Shown here piece by piece: positions 54,188 through 62,614 of a stretch of DNA of 64,000 bases. The stretch comes from an uncultured Rhodospirillaceae bacterium (GTDB lineage: Bacteria; Pseudomonadota; Alphaproteobacteria; Reyranellales; Reyranellaceae), in assembly GCA_945952105.1 (NCBI GenBank), contig CAMFGZ010000001.1, positions 280,333 to 344,332 of the forward strand. Direction: 5' to 3'. A program made the translations under genes and the position numbers. Position 1 is the first letter of the stretch, and each line of letters opens with the position of its first letter. Below the pieces are notes generated by a model. That model was not told where the DNA came from. It saw only the letters and a list, made by a program, of their open reading frames with translations, and made no database searches.

Positions 54188-55768
54188 TCAGTTGCCCTTC
54201 TTCTCGATGTTCCAGAAGACGGGGATCGGGCTCGTCACCACGCCGCTGAGGCGATCGGAGCGAGTCGCGGTCGGCAGCGTGTACTGGCCGAGCGGGACGT
54301 GCGTGCCGTAGGTGATGGCGCGGGCCTGCAGATCGGCGGCGATCTTCTTGCGGTTCTCGAGGTCGGGCGCTCGCGCGAAGGCGTCGCGCAGCTTCTCGAC
54401 CTCGGCGTCGCATGGCCAGCCGAAATTGGCCTTGTCGCACGAGGCGGTGAGCATGCTGTTGGTGAGGGGATTCATCATGTCGACCGACAGCCAGGAGGTC
54501 ATGAAGCCGTTCCAGCCCCCCTCCTGCGGCGGCGTCTTGCGCAGGCGGCGCGAGACGATGGCCTGGAAGTCGAGGGGAACCATCTGGACCTTGAACCCGC
54601 CCTTCTCGAGCAAATCCTTGGCGATCGGGCCGGCATTTGTGAGCACGGCGATGTCGGTCGTGTGCAGCATCACGATCGGCGTGCCGTCGTAGCCGGCTTC
54701 CTTCAGCAGCTCCTTCGATTTCGCGAAGTTGCCGCGCACCAGCCCTTCCATGCCGGCATTGCTTTCGAGCGGCGTGCCGCAAACGAACATGGCATCGCAG
54801 GTTTGGTAATATCTGTCGTCGCCGATCACGCCCTGCAGGAAGGCCTTCTGGTCGAACGCGTACTCGGCGGCGCGGCGTACCTTCTCGTTGTCGAACGGCG
54901 GGACGACGGTGTTCCAGCGGAAGACGTACTGCGCACCTATCTTGTTGTAGACTTCGAGCTTCACGTTCCTGTCGGCCTGCAACAGCGACTTGAGGTCGTG
55001 CGGCGGCGCCTCGATATAATCGATTTCACCGGCCAGCAGCGCGTTCACCGCCGTCTGGTGATCGGGAATGGCCAGCCATTCGACGCGATCGACCTTGGCG
55101 ATCTTGCCGCCAGCCAGGCCCGAAGCGGGCTCGGGCCGCGGTTTGTAGTCGGGGTTCTTCACATAGACGGTCTTGTCGCCGGGCTTCCACTCGTCGGCCT
55201 TGAAGATGAAGGGACCGGAGCCCACGAACTCGCTGATCTGCTTGGCCGGATCGGTGTCGGCGATGCGCTTGGGCATCATCAGCGGGGTCGATCCGCCGGG
55301 CTTGGCCAGCGAATCGATGACCAGCCCGTAGGGCTCCTTCAGCACGATCCTGAAGGCCTTGTCGTTCACCGGTTCGAAGGAGGAGACGAAGCTCAGGAGC
55401 TTCACGCCGGTCGAATCGCGCGCGCCCCAGCGCTTCAGCGAGGCGATGCAATCCTCCGGGGTGACCGGCTTGCCGTCATGCCACTTGAGGCCGTCGCGCA
55501 GGGTGAAAGTGTAGGTGAGCTTGTCGTCGCTCAGGCTCCAGGTATCGACCATCTGGGGCTGCGGCCGCAGCTTTTCGTCCATCGCGAACAGCGTGTCCCA
55601 GACCATGTAGCCGTGGTTGCGCACGATGTTGGCGGTCGTCCAGATCGGGTCGAGGACCTTGAGGTCGGAATGCATCACCGCCTTGAGGGTCTTCGTCTGG
55701 GCGAAGGCGGGGGACGCGAGCAGGAGCGCGGCGGTGGAGCCGGCCGCCACGAGGGCACGCAAACGCAT
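54188..55768 (-). CDS. Peptide/nickel-type (family 5) ABC substrate-binding protein
   Basis: The 526-residue protein has a signal peptide (MRLRALVAAGSTAALLLASPAFAQ) and the family 5 segments TLKAVMHSDLKVLDPIWTTANIVRNHGYMVWDTLF, TLRDGLKWHDGKPVTPEDC and AAEYAFDQKAFLQGV. Family 5 receptors bind peptides or oligosaccharides. No permease or ATPase genes are in this operon. It starts five bases after the oxygenase stop. Confidence 0.93.
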   Translation of the reverse strand: MRLRALVAAGSTAALLLASPAFAQTKTLKAVMHSDLKVLDPIWTTANIVRNHGYMVWDTLFAMDEKLRPQPQMVDTWSLSDDKLTYTFTLRDGLKWHDGKPVTPEDCIASLKRWGARDSTGVKLLSFVSSFEPVNDKAFRIVLKEPYGLVIDSLAKPGGSTPLMMPKRIADTDPAKQISEFVGSGPFIFKADEWKPGDKTVYVKNPDYKPRPEPASGLAGGKIAKVDRVEWLAIPDHQTAVNALLAGEIDYIEAPPHDLKSLLQADRNVKLEVYNKIGAQYVFRWNTVVPPFDNEKVRRAAEYAFDQKAFLQGVIGDDRYYQTCDAMFVCGTPLESNAGMEGLVRGNFAKSKELLKEAGYDGTPIVMLHTTDIAVLTNAGPIAKDLLEKGGFKVQMVPLDFQAIVSRRLRKTPPQEGGWNGFMTSWLSVDMMNPLTNSMLTASCDKANFGWPCDAEVEKLRDAFARAPDLENRKKIAADLQARAITYGTHVPLGQYTLPTATRSDRLSGVVTSPIPVFWNIEKKGN

Positions 55769-55773
55769 CGGAA

Positions 55774-56850
55774 TCACGCCTGCCAGCGGGACGTGGCGCG
55801 CTCGCCGGGCGCGATCTCTTCCTCGGTCGGCACGGCGACCTTGGACATATGGCCGTAACGCTGGGCGGCGAACCATAGCGCATAGTCACCAAACTTGATC
55901 GGCGGATACTTGGCGGGCTTTTCAGCCGACTGGCACGATGGGAGGCATTCGATCATCGTGTCATGGTCGGGATCGCAGAAGAACGGGATGGCATAGCGCA
56001 GCTGGCCCGAGACGTTCCGTACGCGGTGCGGCGTCGACAGGAAGCGCTCGTTGCTCCAGCGATGGAGGATGTCGCCGCCGTTCACGACATAGGCGTTCTC
56101 CAGGCCCGGCGCATCCATCCAGCGTCCGTCGGGCAGCAGGATCGACAGGCCTTGCACCTTGTTGGGCGGCAGCAGGGTCATGAAGCCCGAATCGGTGTGC
56201 GGCACCAGGCTCTCGACGCTCTCGTCGGCGCCATCGATCTGCGGGTAGCGCGACATGCGCAGGATCATGTGCGGCTTGGCGAAACACGCATCGAAATAGG
56301 TTTCCGGCAAGTCGAGCGCCAGTGCGTAGAGGCGCACCAGCTTCCGGCAGAGCTTCTCCAGCGTCGCGATGTATTCGAGCGTCGTCTCGCGGAAGCCTGG
56401 CAGGTCGGACGGCCACTTGTTCCGTGCATGGAAGCGGCGGCCCGAGAGCACGTCGGGATCGTCGGCATCGCGCTCGCGGCGCAGGAAGTAGGCTTCGTTC
56501 TGGCTGGGCTTCTTGCCCTGCGCCGCGGCATTGGGCGGCGCCTTCTGCGCGATCGGCATGTAGCCGATATTGTGCTCGTCGACCTTGATTGCGAGCTTGG
56601 CGTCCATCGGCTGGGCATGGAAGCGCGCGGCGGCGGCATAGGTGTCGTCGATCAGCTTCTGCGGCACGCCATGGCCCGCCAGATAGTAGAAGCCGACGTT
56701 CTCGAACGCGTAGCGCAGCTCGGCAGCCGCTTTTGCGGCGGCGCCCGGCACGCCGGCGAGATAATCCGCCACATCGATCAGCGGAATCTCGCCGCCGATC
56801 AGGGGCGGGGTAAGGGAATGCGGGCTGGTGGCCTCGGTAGATAGCTGCAT
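55774..56850 (-). CDS. Isopenicillin N synthase-like Fe(II)/2-oxoglutarate-type oxygenase (paralogue 2)
   Basis: The 358-residue protein has IPLIDVADYLAGV, the triad H218/D220 (VPHTDSGFMTLL) and H275 (LSTPHRVRNV), and LRYAIPFF. ATG at 56850 follows GGAGGTCGAGAG. It is the first gene of a five-gene leftward operon and is related to the enzyme at 43151. Confidence 0.92.
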   Translation of the reverse strand: MQLSTEATSPHSLTPPLIGGEIPLIDVADYLAGVPGAAAKAAAELRYAFENVGFYYLAGHGVPQKLIDDTYAAAARFHAQPMDAKLAIKVDEHNIGYMPIAQKAPPNAAAQGKKPSQNEAYFLRRERDADDPDVLSGRRFHARNKWPSDLPGFRETTLEYIATLEKLCRKLVRLYALALDLPETYFDACFAKPHMILRMSRYPQIDGADESVESLVPHTDSGFMTLLPPNKVQGLSILLPDGRWMDAPGLENAYVVNGGDILHRWSNERFLSTPHRVRNVSGQLRYAIPFFCDPDHDTMIECLPSCQSAEKPAKYPPIKFGDYALWFAAQRYGHMSKVAVPTEEEIAPGERATSRWQA

Positions 56851-56948
56851 CTCTCGACCTCCGGGATACGCCGCGTGAACGCTAGCATGCAGGGCGAAAG
56901 CACTGCAAAAAACGAGCCGTGCATGTTTTGCAGGAGAGGTGGTAGCTT

Positions 56949-57731
56949 TTGCCATCCGCTTCGCGAAAGGCTTCGGTGCAGCCCGTCTGGATATCTTTGC
57001 TGGCCTGCGTGGTCATGCTGGTGGGAGCCCTGATCGGCATCGCGTTGCGGCGGTGGCTGCCGGGGCAGCATCTCGACGAGCATGCCCGGGAGATCGTGCG
57101 GCTGGGCGCCGGGCTTGTCGGTACGATCGCCGCTCTGGTGCTCGGCCTGCTGATCAACTCCTCCAGCAGCTTCTACGAGGCCCAGCGCAACGAAATCCGG
57201 CAGATCGCGGCCGACCTCATCCTGCTCGACGATCTGCTCGCCCAGTATGGTCCGGAAGCCAGGCCGATCCGCGCCAAGTTGCGCGACGCGACCGAACTCA
57301 TGATCCAGAGGATCTGGCGCGAGCACGATACCCGGAGCGCCGTCACCTACGGGCCGGGGACGCTGGGAGGTGAGGTCTATGCGGCCATGCACACGCTGGA
57401 GGCCGATACGCAGGTCAAAAAGGCGCTCGTCGTCCAGGCACTCCAGCTTGCCGTGCCGATCTCGCAGGCGCGCCTGATGGTCTACGAACGCTCGAAGTCC
57501 TCGCTGTCGCCGCCGATGCTGGCCGTACTTCTGTTCTGGCTGACCGCCTTGTTCACAAGCTACTGCCTGTTCTCGCCGGTCAATCCGACCTCCGGCGTGG
57601 CGCTCGTCCTGGTCGCGCTGTCGGCCTCCGCTGCCATATTCCTGATCCTCGAAATGGGCGATCCGTTCAGCGGCTTCATGCGGATTCCGACATCCGCGAT
57701 CCGCACTGCGCTGTCGCCGCTCGCTCCCTGA
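56949..57731 (+). CDS. DUF4239 (bestrophin-like) membrane protein
   Basis: The 260-residue protein has an N-terminal helix (VWISLLACVVMLVGALIGIAL), a second helix (GTIAALVLGLLINSSSSFYEAQRNEIRQIAADLILLD) and two C-terminal ones (LAVLLFWLTALFTSYCLF, VALSASAAIFLILEMGDPFSGFMR). The family may be channel-like, function unproven. Start uncertain: TTG at 56949 with GGAGAGGTGG upstream, or GTG at 56976. Confidence 0.85.
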   Translation: MPSASRKASVQPVWISLLACVVMLVGALIGIALRRWLPGQHLDEHAREIVRLGAGLVGTIAALVLGLLINSSSSFYEAQRNEIRQIAADLILLDDLLAQYGPEARPIRAKLRDATELMIQRIWREHDTRSAVTYGPGTLGGEVYAAMHTLEADTQVKKALVVQALQLAVPISQARLMVYERSKSSLSPPMLAVLLFWLTALFTSYCLFSPVNPTSGVALVLVALSASAAIFLILEMGDPFSGFMRIPTSAIRTALSPLAP

Positions 57732-57745
57732 GGCGATTGCCTCAG
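57728..57745. terminator. Palindrome holding both convergent stop codons
   Basis: CTGAGGC (57728-57734) and GCCTCAG (57739-57745) form a perfect 7-bp stem with a GATT loop. The plus-strand TGA (57729-57731) and the minus-strand TGA (57744-57742) both lie inside it, so it serves two genes ending head-on. Termination is inferred. Confidence 0.45.
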
Positions 57746-58689
57746 CGTTCGGGCTGGCTCAAGGCACGCCGGATGAGTTCGGGTGTCGACGTCGCGCCCA
57801 GTTTCAGCATCGCGCGGGAGCGGTGAATTTCGACGGTGCGATGGCTGATGCCCAGCGCCTGCCCGATGAACTTGTTGGCGGCGCCTTCGAGTACCTGGAC
57901 CAGGACTTCCGCCTCGCGTCGCGTTAGCGAGTCGAGCGCGGCGCGGGGCAGTCGCCGCAGTAGTTCTGCGCCGGTGTAGGTCGTGGCCTGGAGATCGAGC
58001 GGTTTGCCGGCGATCTCGGACAATCGCAGCCGCGCGGTGCTGGCGATGATGCGGCAGGCGGTGACGACCGGCTTGCCGCTGGTGCGCGCGACCAGCTGGG
58101 CCATCTCACCGGTGTAGCCGACCGAGTTCATCACGATCAGGTCCGCGCCCGACACGCGGTCGATGGCTTGGGTGAGGTCGGAGCTCTGCCCGCCGCCGAT
58201 GGTCGCGAGCGAGCTCTTGAGCATCGTGCCGTAGTCGCTCTCGCTCGCCGCCGATTGCTGGCTTGCCAGGGGGAAGATGATGCCGATGCGGGAGTTGCTG
58301 GCGACCAGCGCCGAGATCCAGGCATCGAGCGTGTCCTGGCCATGGATGAGCGGTGTCCGCGTTGCGAGCCGTGCGCGCATGCCGGTCATAGCCAGGATGA
58401 GGAGATCGTAGTTGCGCCCGTCCAGATCCGCGACAAGAGCTTCGGTCCTGCCGGTCACGAAGCCCGCATCGACGATGACGTGGCGTCCGTCGCGCAACTG
58501 CGTGAGGTAACTCAATTCGTCGTGGCGCGGCGCCATGCTGGTGATCAGCGCATCGGAGTCGTTGTCGAGGGCGCCGAATTCGTCGGGTTCGGCGTCACCC
58601 AGCAGGGGACGGATCTCCTGCATCACGTCGGGACGCGGTGCCTGGCCCATCGTGATCACGGCAATGCGCGGCGTGCGCCTGGTCTCCAC
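57742..58689 (-). CDS. AroM-family domain fused to LuxR-type helix-turn-helix regulator
   Basis: The 315-residue protein has an AroM-like domain (residues about 8-226; IAVITMGQAPRPDVMQEIRPLLG, VIVDAGFVTGRTEALVADLDG, MTGMRARLATRTPLIHGQ, VMNSVGYTGEMAQLVAR) and a LuxR/GerE helix-turn-helix at about 253-311 (LDSLTRREAEVLVQVLEGAANKFIGQALGISHRTVEIHRSRAMLKLG). The AroM part probably senses a ligand; the tail binds DNA. The GTG start at 58689 follows AGGAGACGACAG and is preferred to an ATG at 58704. It is divergent from the DUF917 operon, its likely target. Confidence 0.88.
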   Translation of the reverse strand: METRRTPRIAVITMGQAPRPDVMQEIRPLLGDAEPDEFGALDNDSDALITSMAPRHDELSYLTQLRDGRHVIVDAGFVTGRTEALVADLDGRNYDLLILAMTGMRARLATRTPLIHGQDTLDAWISALVASNSRIGIIFPLASQQSAASESDYGTMLKSSLATIGGGQSSDLTQAIDRVSGADLIVMNSVGYTGEMAQLVARTSGKPVVTACRIIASTARLRLSEIAGKPLDLQATTYTGAELLRRLPRAALDSLTRREAEVLVQVLEGAANKFIGQALGISHRTVEIHRSRAMLKLGATSTPELIRRALSQPER

Positions 58690-58702
58690 CTGTCGTCTCC
58701 TC

Positions 58703-58720
58703 ATACGTGTTCGCACGTAT
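58703..58720. promoter_or_regulatory. 18-bp palindrome, candidate binding site of the AroM-LuxR regulator
   Basis: ATACGTG (58703-58709) and CACGTAT (58714-58720) are perfectly complementary with a TTCG spacer. Its centre (58711.5) lies about 42-43 bases upstream of the start predicted for the DUF917 promoter, the spacing of class II LuxR-type sites. It also sits upstream of the regulator's own start. Confidence 0.55.
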
Positions 58721-58747
58721 TGATGGCAGTCTGTTTTGTTCCATAGT
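58720..58747 (+). promoter_or_regulatory. Candidate promoter of the thiohydantoin operon
   Basis: TTGATG (58720-58725) and CATAGT (58742-58747) are separated by 16 bases. Transcription would start near 58754, upstream of the DUF917 gene at 58893. The -35 abuts the palindrome. A weak match, so activation by a regulator is plausible. Confidence 0.4.
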
Positions 58748-58892
58748 CATGCCTGAACACGGGGCAGAATGTCATGCCGGCAGGAACTCATCGCGCAACG
58801 GAACACGCTGCTTCGATGGTCCCGATCTTGCAAGGCCTCGCTCCGGCGGACCCTCGTCTGTCCCGATAAGAACGAGCTCGAAGCACCGGACC

Positions 58893-59972
58893 ATGCCCCT
58901 GACCGACATAACAATCGACGACATCGAATCGCTGGCCGTCGGCGCCTGGGTCCTCGGGACCGGCGGCGGCGGCAGTCCGTATCTCGGCCTGCTGAATATG
59001 CGCGCCCTCTACAGGGAAGGGTATCGCGTCCAGCTGATGCCGGCATCGGAGCTTGCCGACGACGACTGGGTGGCCGCGGTCTCCAACATGGGCGCGCCCC
59101 TGGTCGGGCAGGAGCGTCTCACCGACAGCCGCACGATTGCGCGCGCGGTCGACCTGATGGAGCGCCATACGCGCTATCGTTTCCGGGGAATCATGGCGCT
59201 CGAGATCGGTGGCGGTAATTCGATCCAGCCGCTGATGGCGGCGGCGCACCTGAAGCGGCCGGTGATCGATTCCGACATGATGGGCCGCGCCTATCCCGAG
59301 GCGCAGATGACCTCGGTCGCGGTCGGCGATCTCATGCCGTGCCCGCTGACCACCGTCGACGTGCGCGGTCTGGAATCGGTGGTCGAGAAGGTGCCGACCT
59401 GGAAGTGGATGGAAAGGGTCAGCCGCAAGATCTGCGTCGAATACGGCTCGATCGCCTCGACCTGCAAGGCGCCGCGCTCCGGCGCCGAGGTGAAGAAGTG
59501 GGGCATCCACGGCACCACGACCAAGGCCATCGCCATCGGCCATGCTGTGCGCGAAGCCCAGCGAACCCACGGCGATCCGATTGCGGCCATTCTCTCGGTC
59601 GAGCCGGGCAAGGTCCTCTACAAGGGCAAGGTCATGGACGTGGAACGCCGCGCGACCGAGGGCTTCCTGCGCGGCCGCACCCGCTTCGACGGCATGGACG
59701 AGTATCGCGGCTCGGCCATGGAGATCAATTTCCAGAACGAATGGATCGTGGCCTGGCTCGACGGCAAGCCCATCGCCATGTCGCCCGACCTGATCTGCGT
59801 GCTGGACTCGGTGTCGGGCGAGGCGGTCGGCACCGAGACCATTCGCTACGGCCAGCGGGTCACGGTGATCGCGCTGCCGCCGCCGCCGGTGTTCCTCAGC
59901 ACCAAGGGCCTGCAGCATGTCGGGCCGAGGGCGTTCGGCTACGACATCGAATTCAAGAGCGTCTTCGCTTGA
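58893..59972 (+). CDS. DUF917 / S-methyl thiohydantoin desulfurase family protein (paralogue 1)
   Basis: The 359-residue protein opens ITIDDIESLAVGAWVLGTGGGGSPYLG, the family start, with MALEIGGGNSIQPLMAAAH, VIDSDMMGRAYPEAQMTS and KKWGIHGTTTKAIAIGHAV. DUF917 proteins occur with hydantoinase/oxoprolinase subunits and act on thiohydantoins. The TGA stop overlaps the next start in TTGA. The two neighbours are near-duplicates. Confidence 0.92.
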   Translation: MPLTDITIDDIESLAVGAWVLGTGGGGSPYLGLLNMRALYREGYRVQLMPASELADDDWVAAVSNMGAPLVGQERLTDSRTIARAVDLMERHTRYRFRGIMALEIGGGNSIQPLMAAAHLKRPVIDSDMMGRAYPEAQMTSVAVGDLMPCPLTTVDVRGLESVVEKVPTWKWMERVSRKICVEYGSIASTCKAPRSGAEVKKWGIHGTTTKAIAIGHAVREAQRTHGDPIAAILSVEPGKVLYKGKVMDVERRATEGFLRGRTRFDGMDEYRGSAMEINFQNEWIVAWLDGKPIAMSPDLICVLDSVSGEAVGTETIRYGQRVTVIALPPPPVFLSTKGLQHVGPRAFGYDIEFKSVFA

Positions 59973-61051
59973 GCCGACGGGACATCACCGAGGACGATAT
60001 CGAATCGCTGGCCCTCGGCGCCTGGATCCTGGGTACCGGCGGGGGCGGCAATCCGTATCTGTCGCTGCTCAACATGCGGGCGCTCTATCGCGAGGGGCGA
60101 CGCGTCCAGCTCATGCCGGCCTCGGAACTCGGCGACGACGACTGGGTCGGCGTGATCGCCAACATGGGCGCGCCGCTGGTCGGTATCGAGCGGCTGACCG
60201 ATCACGAGACCATCGCCCGCGCCGCGCGTCTGATGGAGCGCCATACGCGCCGCCGGTTCGACGCGGTGATGGGCATGGAGATCGGCGGTGGCAACGGTGT
60301 GCGCCCATTGATGGTGGCTGCGCATCTTGGCGTGCCCGTCGTCGATTCCGACACGATGGGCCGGGCCTATCCCGAGGCGCAGATGACCTCCGTGGCGGTG
60401 GGTGGCCTCAAGCCTTGCCCGCTGACGGCCGTCGATGTGCGCGGCCTCGAATCCATTGTCGACACCGTGCCATCCTGGAAGTGGGCGGAGAGGGTCGTGC
60501 GCAAGATCTGCGTCGAGTACGGCTCGACCGCGCCGACCTGCCAGCCGCCGCGCACCGGCGCCGAGGTGAAGAAGTGGGGCATCCATGGCACCACGACCAA
60601 GGCCATCGCCATCGGCCGCGCCGTGCGCGAGGCGCAGCGGACGCACGACGATCCGGTGGCGGCCATCCTGTCCGTCGAGCCGGGCAAGCTCCTCTACAAG
60701 GGCAAGGTCGTCGACGTGGAGCGGCGCGCGACAGAAGGTTTCCTGCGCGGCGTGGCGCGGTTCGAAGGGATGGACGAGTGCCGCGGCTCGTCGCTTGATA
60801 TCAATTTCCAGAACGAGTGGATCGTGGCGAACCGCGACGGCGAGCCGATCGCCATGACGCCGGACCTCATCTGTGTCCTCGACTCGGTTTCGGGCGAAGC
60901 GGTCGGCACGGAGACCATTCGCTACGGGCAGCGGGTCACTGTGATCGCGCTGCCGGGACCCGACATTTTCCTCACCCCCGCTGGCCTGGCGCATGTCGGA
61001 CCGCGGGCCTTTGGCTATGATCTCGAATTCAGGAGCGTGTTCGCGTCATGA
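59969..61051 (+). CDS. DUF917 / S-methyl thiohydantoin desulfurase family protein (paralogue 2)
   Basis: The 360-residue protein is very similar to the previous one along its whole length (ITEDDIESLALGAWILGTGGGGNPYLS, GMEIGGGNGVRPLMVAAH, VVDSDTMGRAYPEAQMTS). TTG start overlaps the first copy's stop in TTGA, and its own stop overlaps the HyuA-like start in ATGA. This indicates duplication followed by retained coupling; the pair may form a heteromer. Confidence 0.92.
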   Translation: MSRRDITEDDIESLALGAWILGTGGGGNPYLSLLNMRALYREGRRVQLMPASELGDDDWVGVIANMGAPLVGIERLTDHETIARAARLMERHTRRRFDAVMGMEIGGGNGVRPLMVAAHLGVPVVDSDTMGRAYPEAQMTSVAVGGLKPCPLTAVDVRGLESIVDTVPSWKWAERVVRKICVEYGSTAPTCQPPRTGAEVKKWGIHGTTTKAIAIGRAVREAQRTHDDPVAAILSVEPGKLLYKGKVVDVERRATEGFLRGVARFEGMDECRGSSLDINFQNEWIVANRDGEPIAMTPDLICVLDSVSGEAVGTETIRYGQRVTVIALPGPDIFLTPAGLAHVGPRAFGYDLEFRSVFAS

Positions 61052-62604
61052 GACGAATCGGTATCGATGTCGGCGGCACAAACACCGACGCCGTCCTGAT
61101 CGAAGAGGGCAAGGTCGTCGGCGCGGTGAAGGCGCCGACCAGCCAGGACGTGACGACGGGGATCCTCGAGTCGCTGAAGAAGCTCGGCGGGAGCGGCGTG
61201 CTGAAGGGCGCCGACGGGACGCCGAAGAAGGTCGACGGCGTGATGATCGGCACCACGCATTTCATCAATGCCGTGGTCCAGCGCCGGCACCTCACCAAGG
61301 TCGCGGCGCTGCGGCTCGGCCTGCCGTCGGGCGCGTCGCTGCCGCCGTTCTGCGACTGGCCGGAGGATCTCGCGGCGCTTGTGCGCGGCGGTGTCTGGAT
61401 GGTCGAGGGCGGCCATGAATATGACGGCCGGCCTTTCATGCCTCTCGACGAGGCCGCGGTGCTGGAGGCCGCGCAGGAGATGAAGGCGGCGGGGCTTCGT
61501 GCCGTGGGCATCTCTTCGGTCTTCTCGCCGCTCGATCCCAGTCACGAGAAGCGCGCAGCCGAGTTGGTCGCGTCGGTGATACCTGACGCCGCCATCACCT
61601 GCTCGTCCGACCTCGGCCGCATCGGCCTGCTGGAACGCGAGAACGCGGGCCTGCTGAACGCGGCGCTGGCCGACCTGTCGCGTGACACGGTCGCGGCCTT
61701 CGAGAAGGCGATCCGGGATTCCGGCATCGCCGCGCCGCTGTTCATCACCCAGAACGACGGCACCGTGGCCGAAGCCAGCCAGGCTCGGCGCCTGCCGGTC
61801 TACAGCTTCGCCTCGGGCGCCACCAATTCGATGCGCGGCGCGGCCTATCTCTCGGGCCTCAGCGACGCGATGGTGATCGATGTCGGCGGCACCACGACCG
61901 ACGTGGGCCAGCTCAAGCTCGGCTTCCCGCGCGAGGCCAATTCGGTGGTCAAGGTCGGCGGCGTGCGTACTCTCTTCCGCATGCCCGACCTGTTGTCGAT
62001 TGGCCTGGGCGGCGGCAGCCACGTCGTGCTCGATCCGCTGTCGATCGGCCCGCTCTCGGTGGGCTACCGCCTCCTGACCGACGGCATCGCCTTCGGCGGC
62101 AGGCAGCTGACCACCACCGACGTGGCCATCGCTGCCGGCGTGCTGACGCTCGGTGACAAGACGAAGGTCGCCCATCTCGACCCCGCGACCTGCACCAAAG
62201 TGTTCGCCGAAGCCGCGCGGCTGGCCGAGGAAGCGATCGACCGCATGAAGACCGAGGCCGGCGACGTGCCGCTGGTCGCGGTCGGCGGCGGCGCGTTCCT
62301 GATCCCCGACAAGATGGTTGGCGTATCGCGGGTCATCCATGTCGAGCATGGCGATTGCGCCAATGCCGTTGGGGCCGCCATCGCCCAGGTCTCGGGCGAA
62401 TGCGACCAGATCTTCAAGGACATGACCCGCGTCCAGGCCATCGCAGCTGCGCAGGACATTGCCAACGACCGGGCCGTCGCGGCCGGCGCCGATCGCGCAA
62501 CACTGCACACGATCGAGAGCGAGGACATGCCGCTTGCCTACCTGCCTGGCAACTCCGTCCGCGTTCGCGTCCGCGTCGTGGGCGACGTTGCGGCCACCTC
62601 ATGA
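61048..62604 (+). CDS. Hydantoinase/oxoprolinase family protein (HyuA-like)
   Basis: The 518-residue protein starts RRIGIDVGGTNTDAVLIEEGKVVGAVKAPTSQDVTTGI, an ASKHA-type phosphate-binding motif, and has a second IDVGGTTTDVGQLKLG near residue 275 and GGSHVVLD. It corresponds to the N-terminal ATP-using subunit of hydantoinases and oxoprolinases. The N-methylhydantoinase B partner is not visible. Next to DUF917 proteins it suggests ring opening of hydantoins or thiohydantoins. Confidence 0.92.
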   Translation: MRRIGIDVGGTNTDAVLIEEGKVVGAVKAPTSQDVTTGILESLKKLGGSGVLKGADGTPKKVDGVMIGTTHFINAVVQRRHLTKVAALRLGLPSGASLPPFCDWPEDLAALVRGGVWMVEGGHEYDGRPFMPLDEAAVLEAAQEMKAAGLRAVGISSVFSPLDPSHEKRAAELVASVIPDAAITCSSDLGRIGLLERENAGLLNAALADLSRDTVAAFEKAIRDSGIAAPLFITQNDGTVAEASQARRLPVYSFASGATNSMRGAAYLSGLSDAMVIDVGGTTTDVGQLKLGFPREANSVVKVGGVRTLFRMPDLLSIGLGGGSHVVLDPLSIGPLSVGYRLLTDGIAFGGRQLTTTDVAIAAGVLTLGDKTKVAHLDPATCTKVFAEAARLAEEAIDRMKTEAGDVPLVAVGGGAFLIPDKMVGVSRVIHVEHGDCANAVGAAIAQVSGECDQIFKDMTRVQAIAAAQDIANDRAVAAGADRATLHTIESEDMPLAYLPGNSVRVRVRVVGDVAATS

Positions 62605-62614
62605 CCGTGCCCGC

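Noticed and set aside
58690..58716. Upstream starts (58704 ATG, 58716 GTG) for the AroM-LuxR gene
   Set aside because: They lack a usable ribosome-binding site, whereas AGGAGACGACAG precedes the GTG at 58689; the longer starts would also run through the palindrome.
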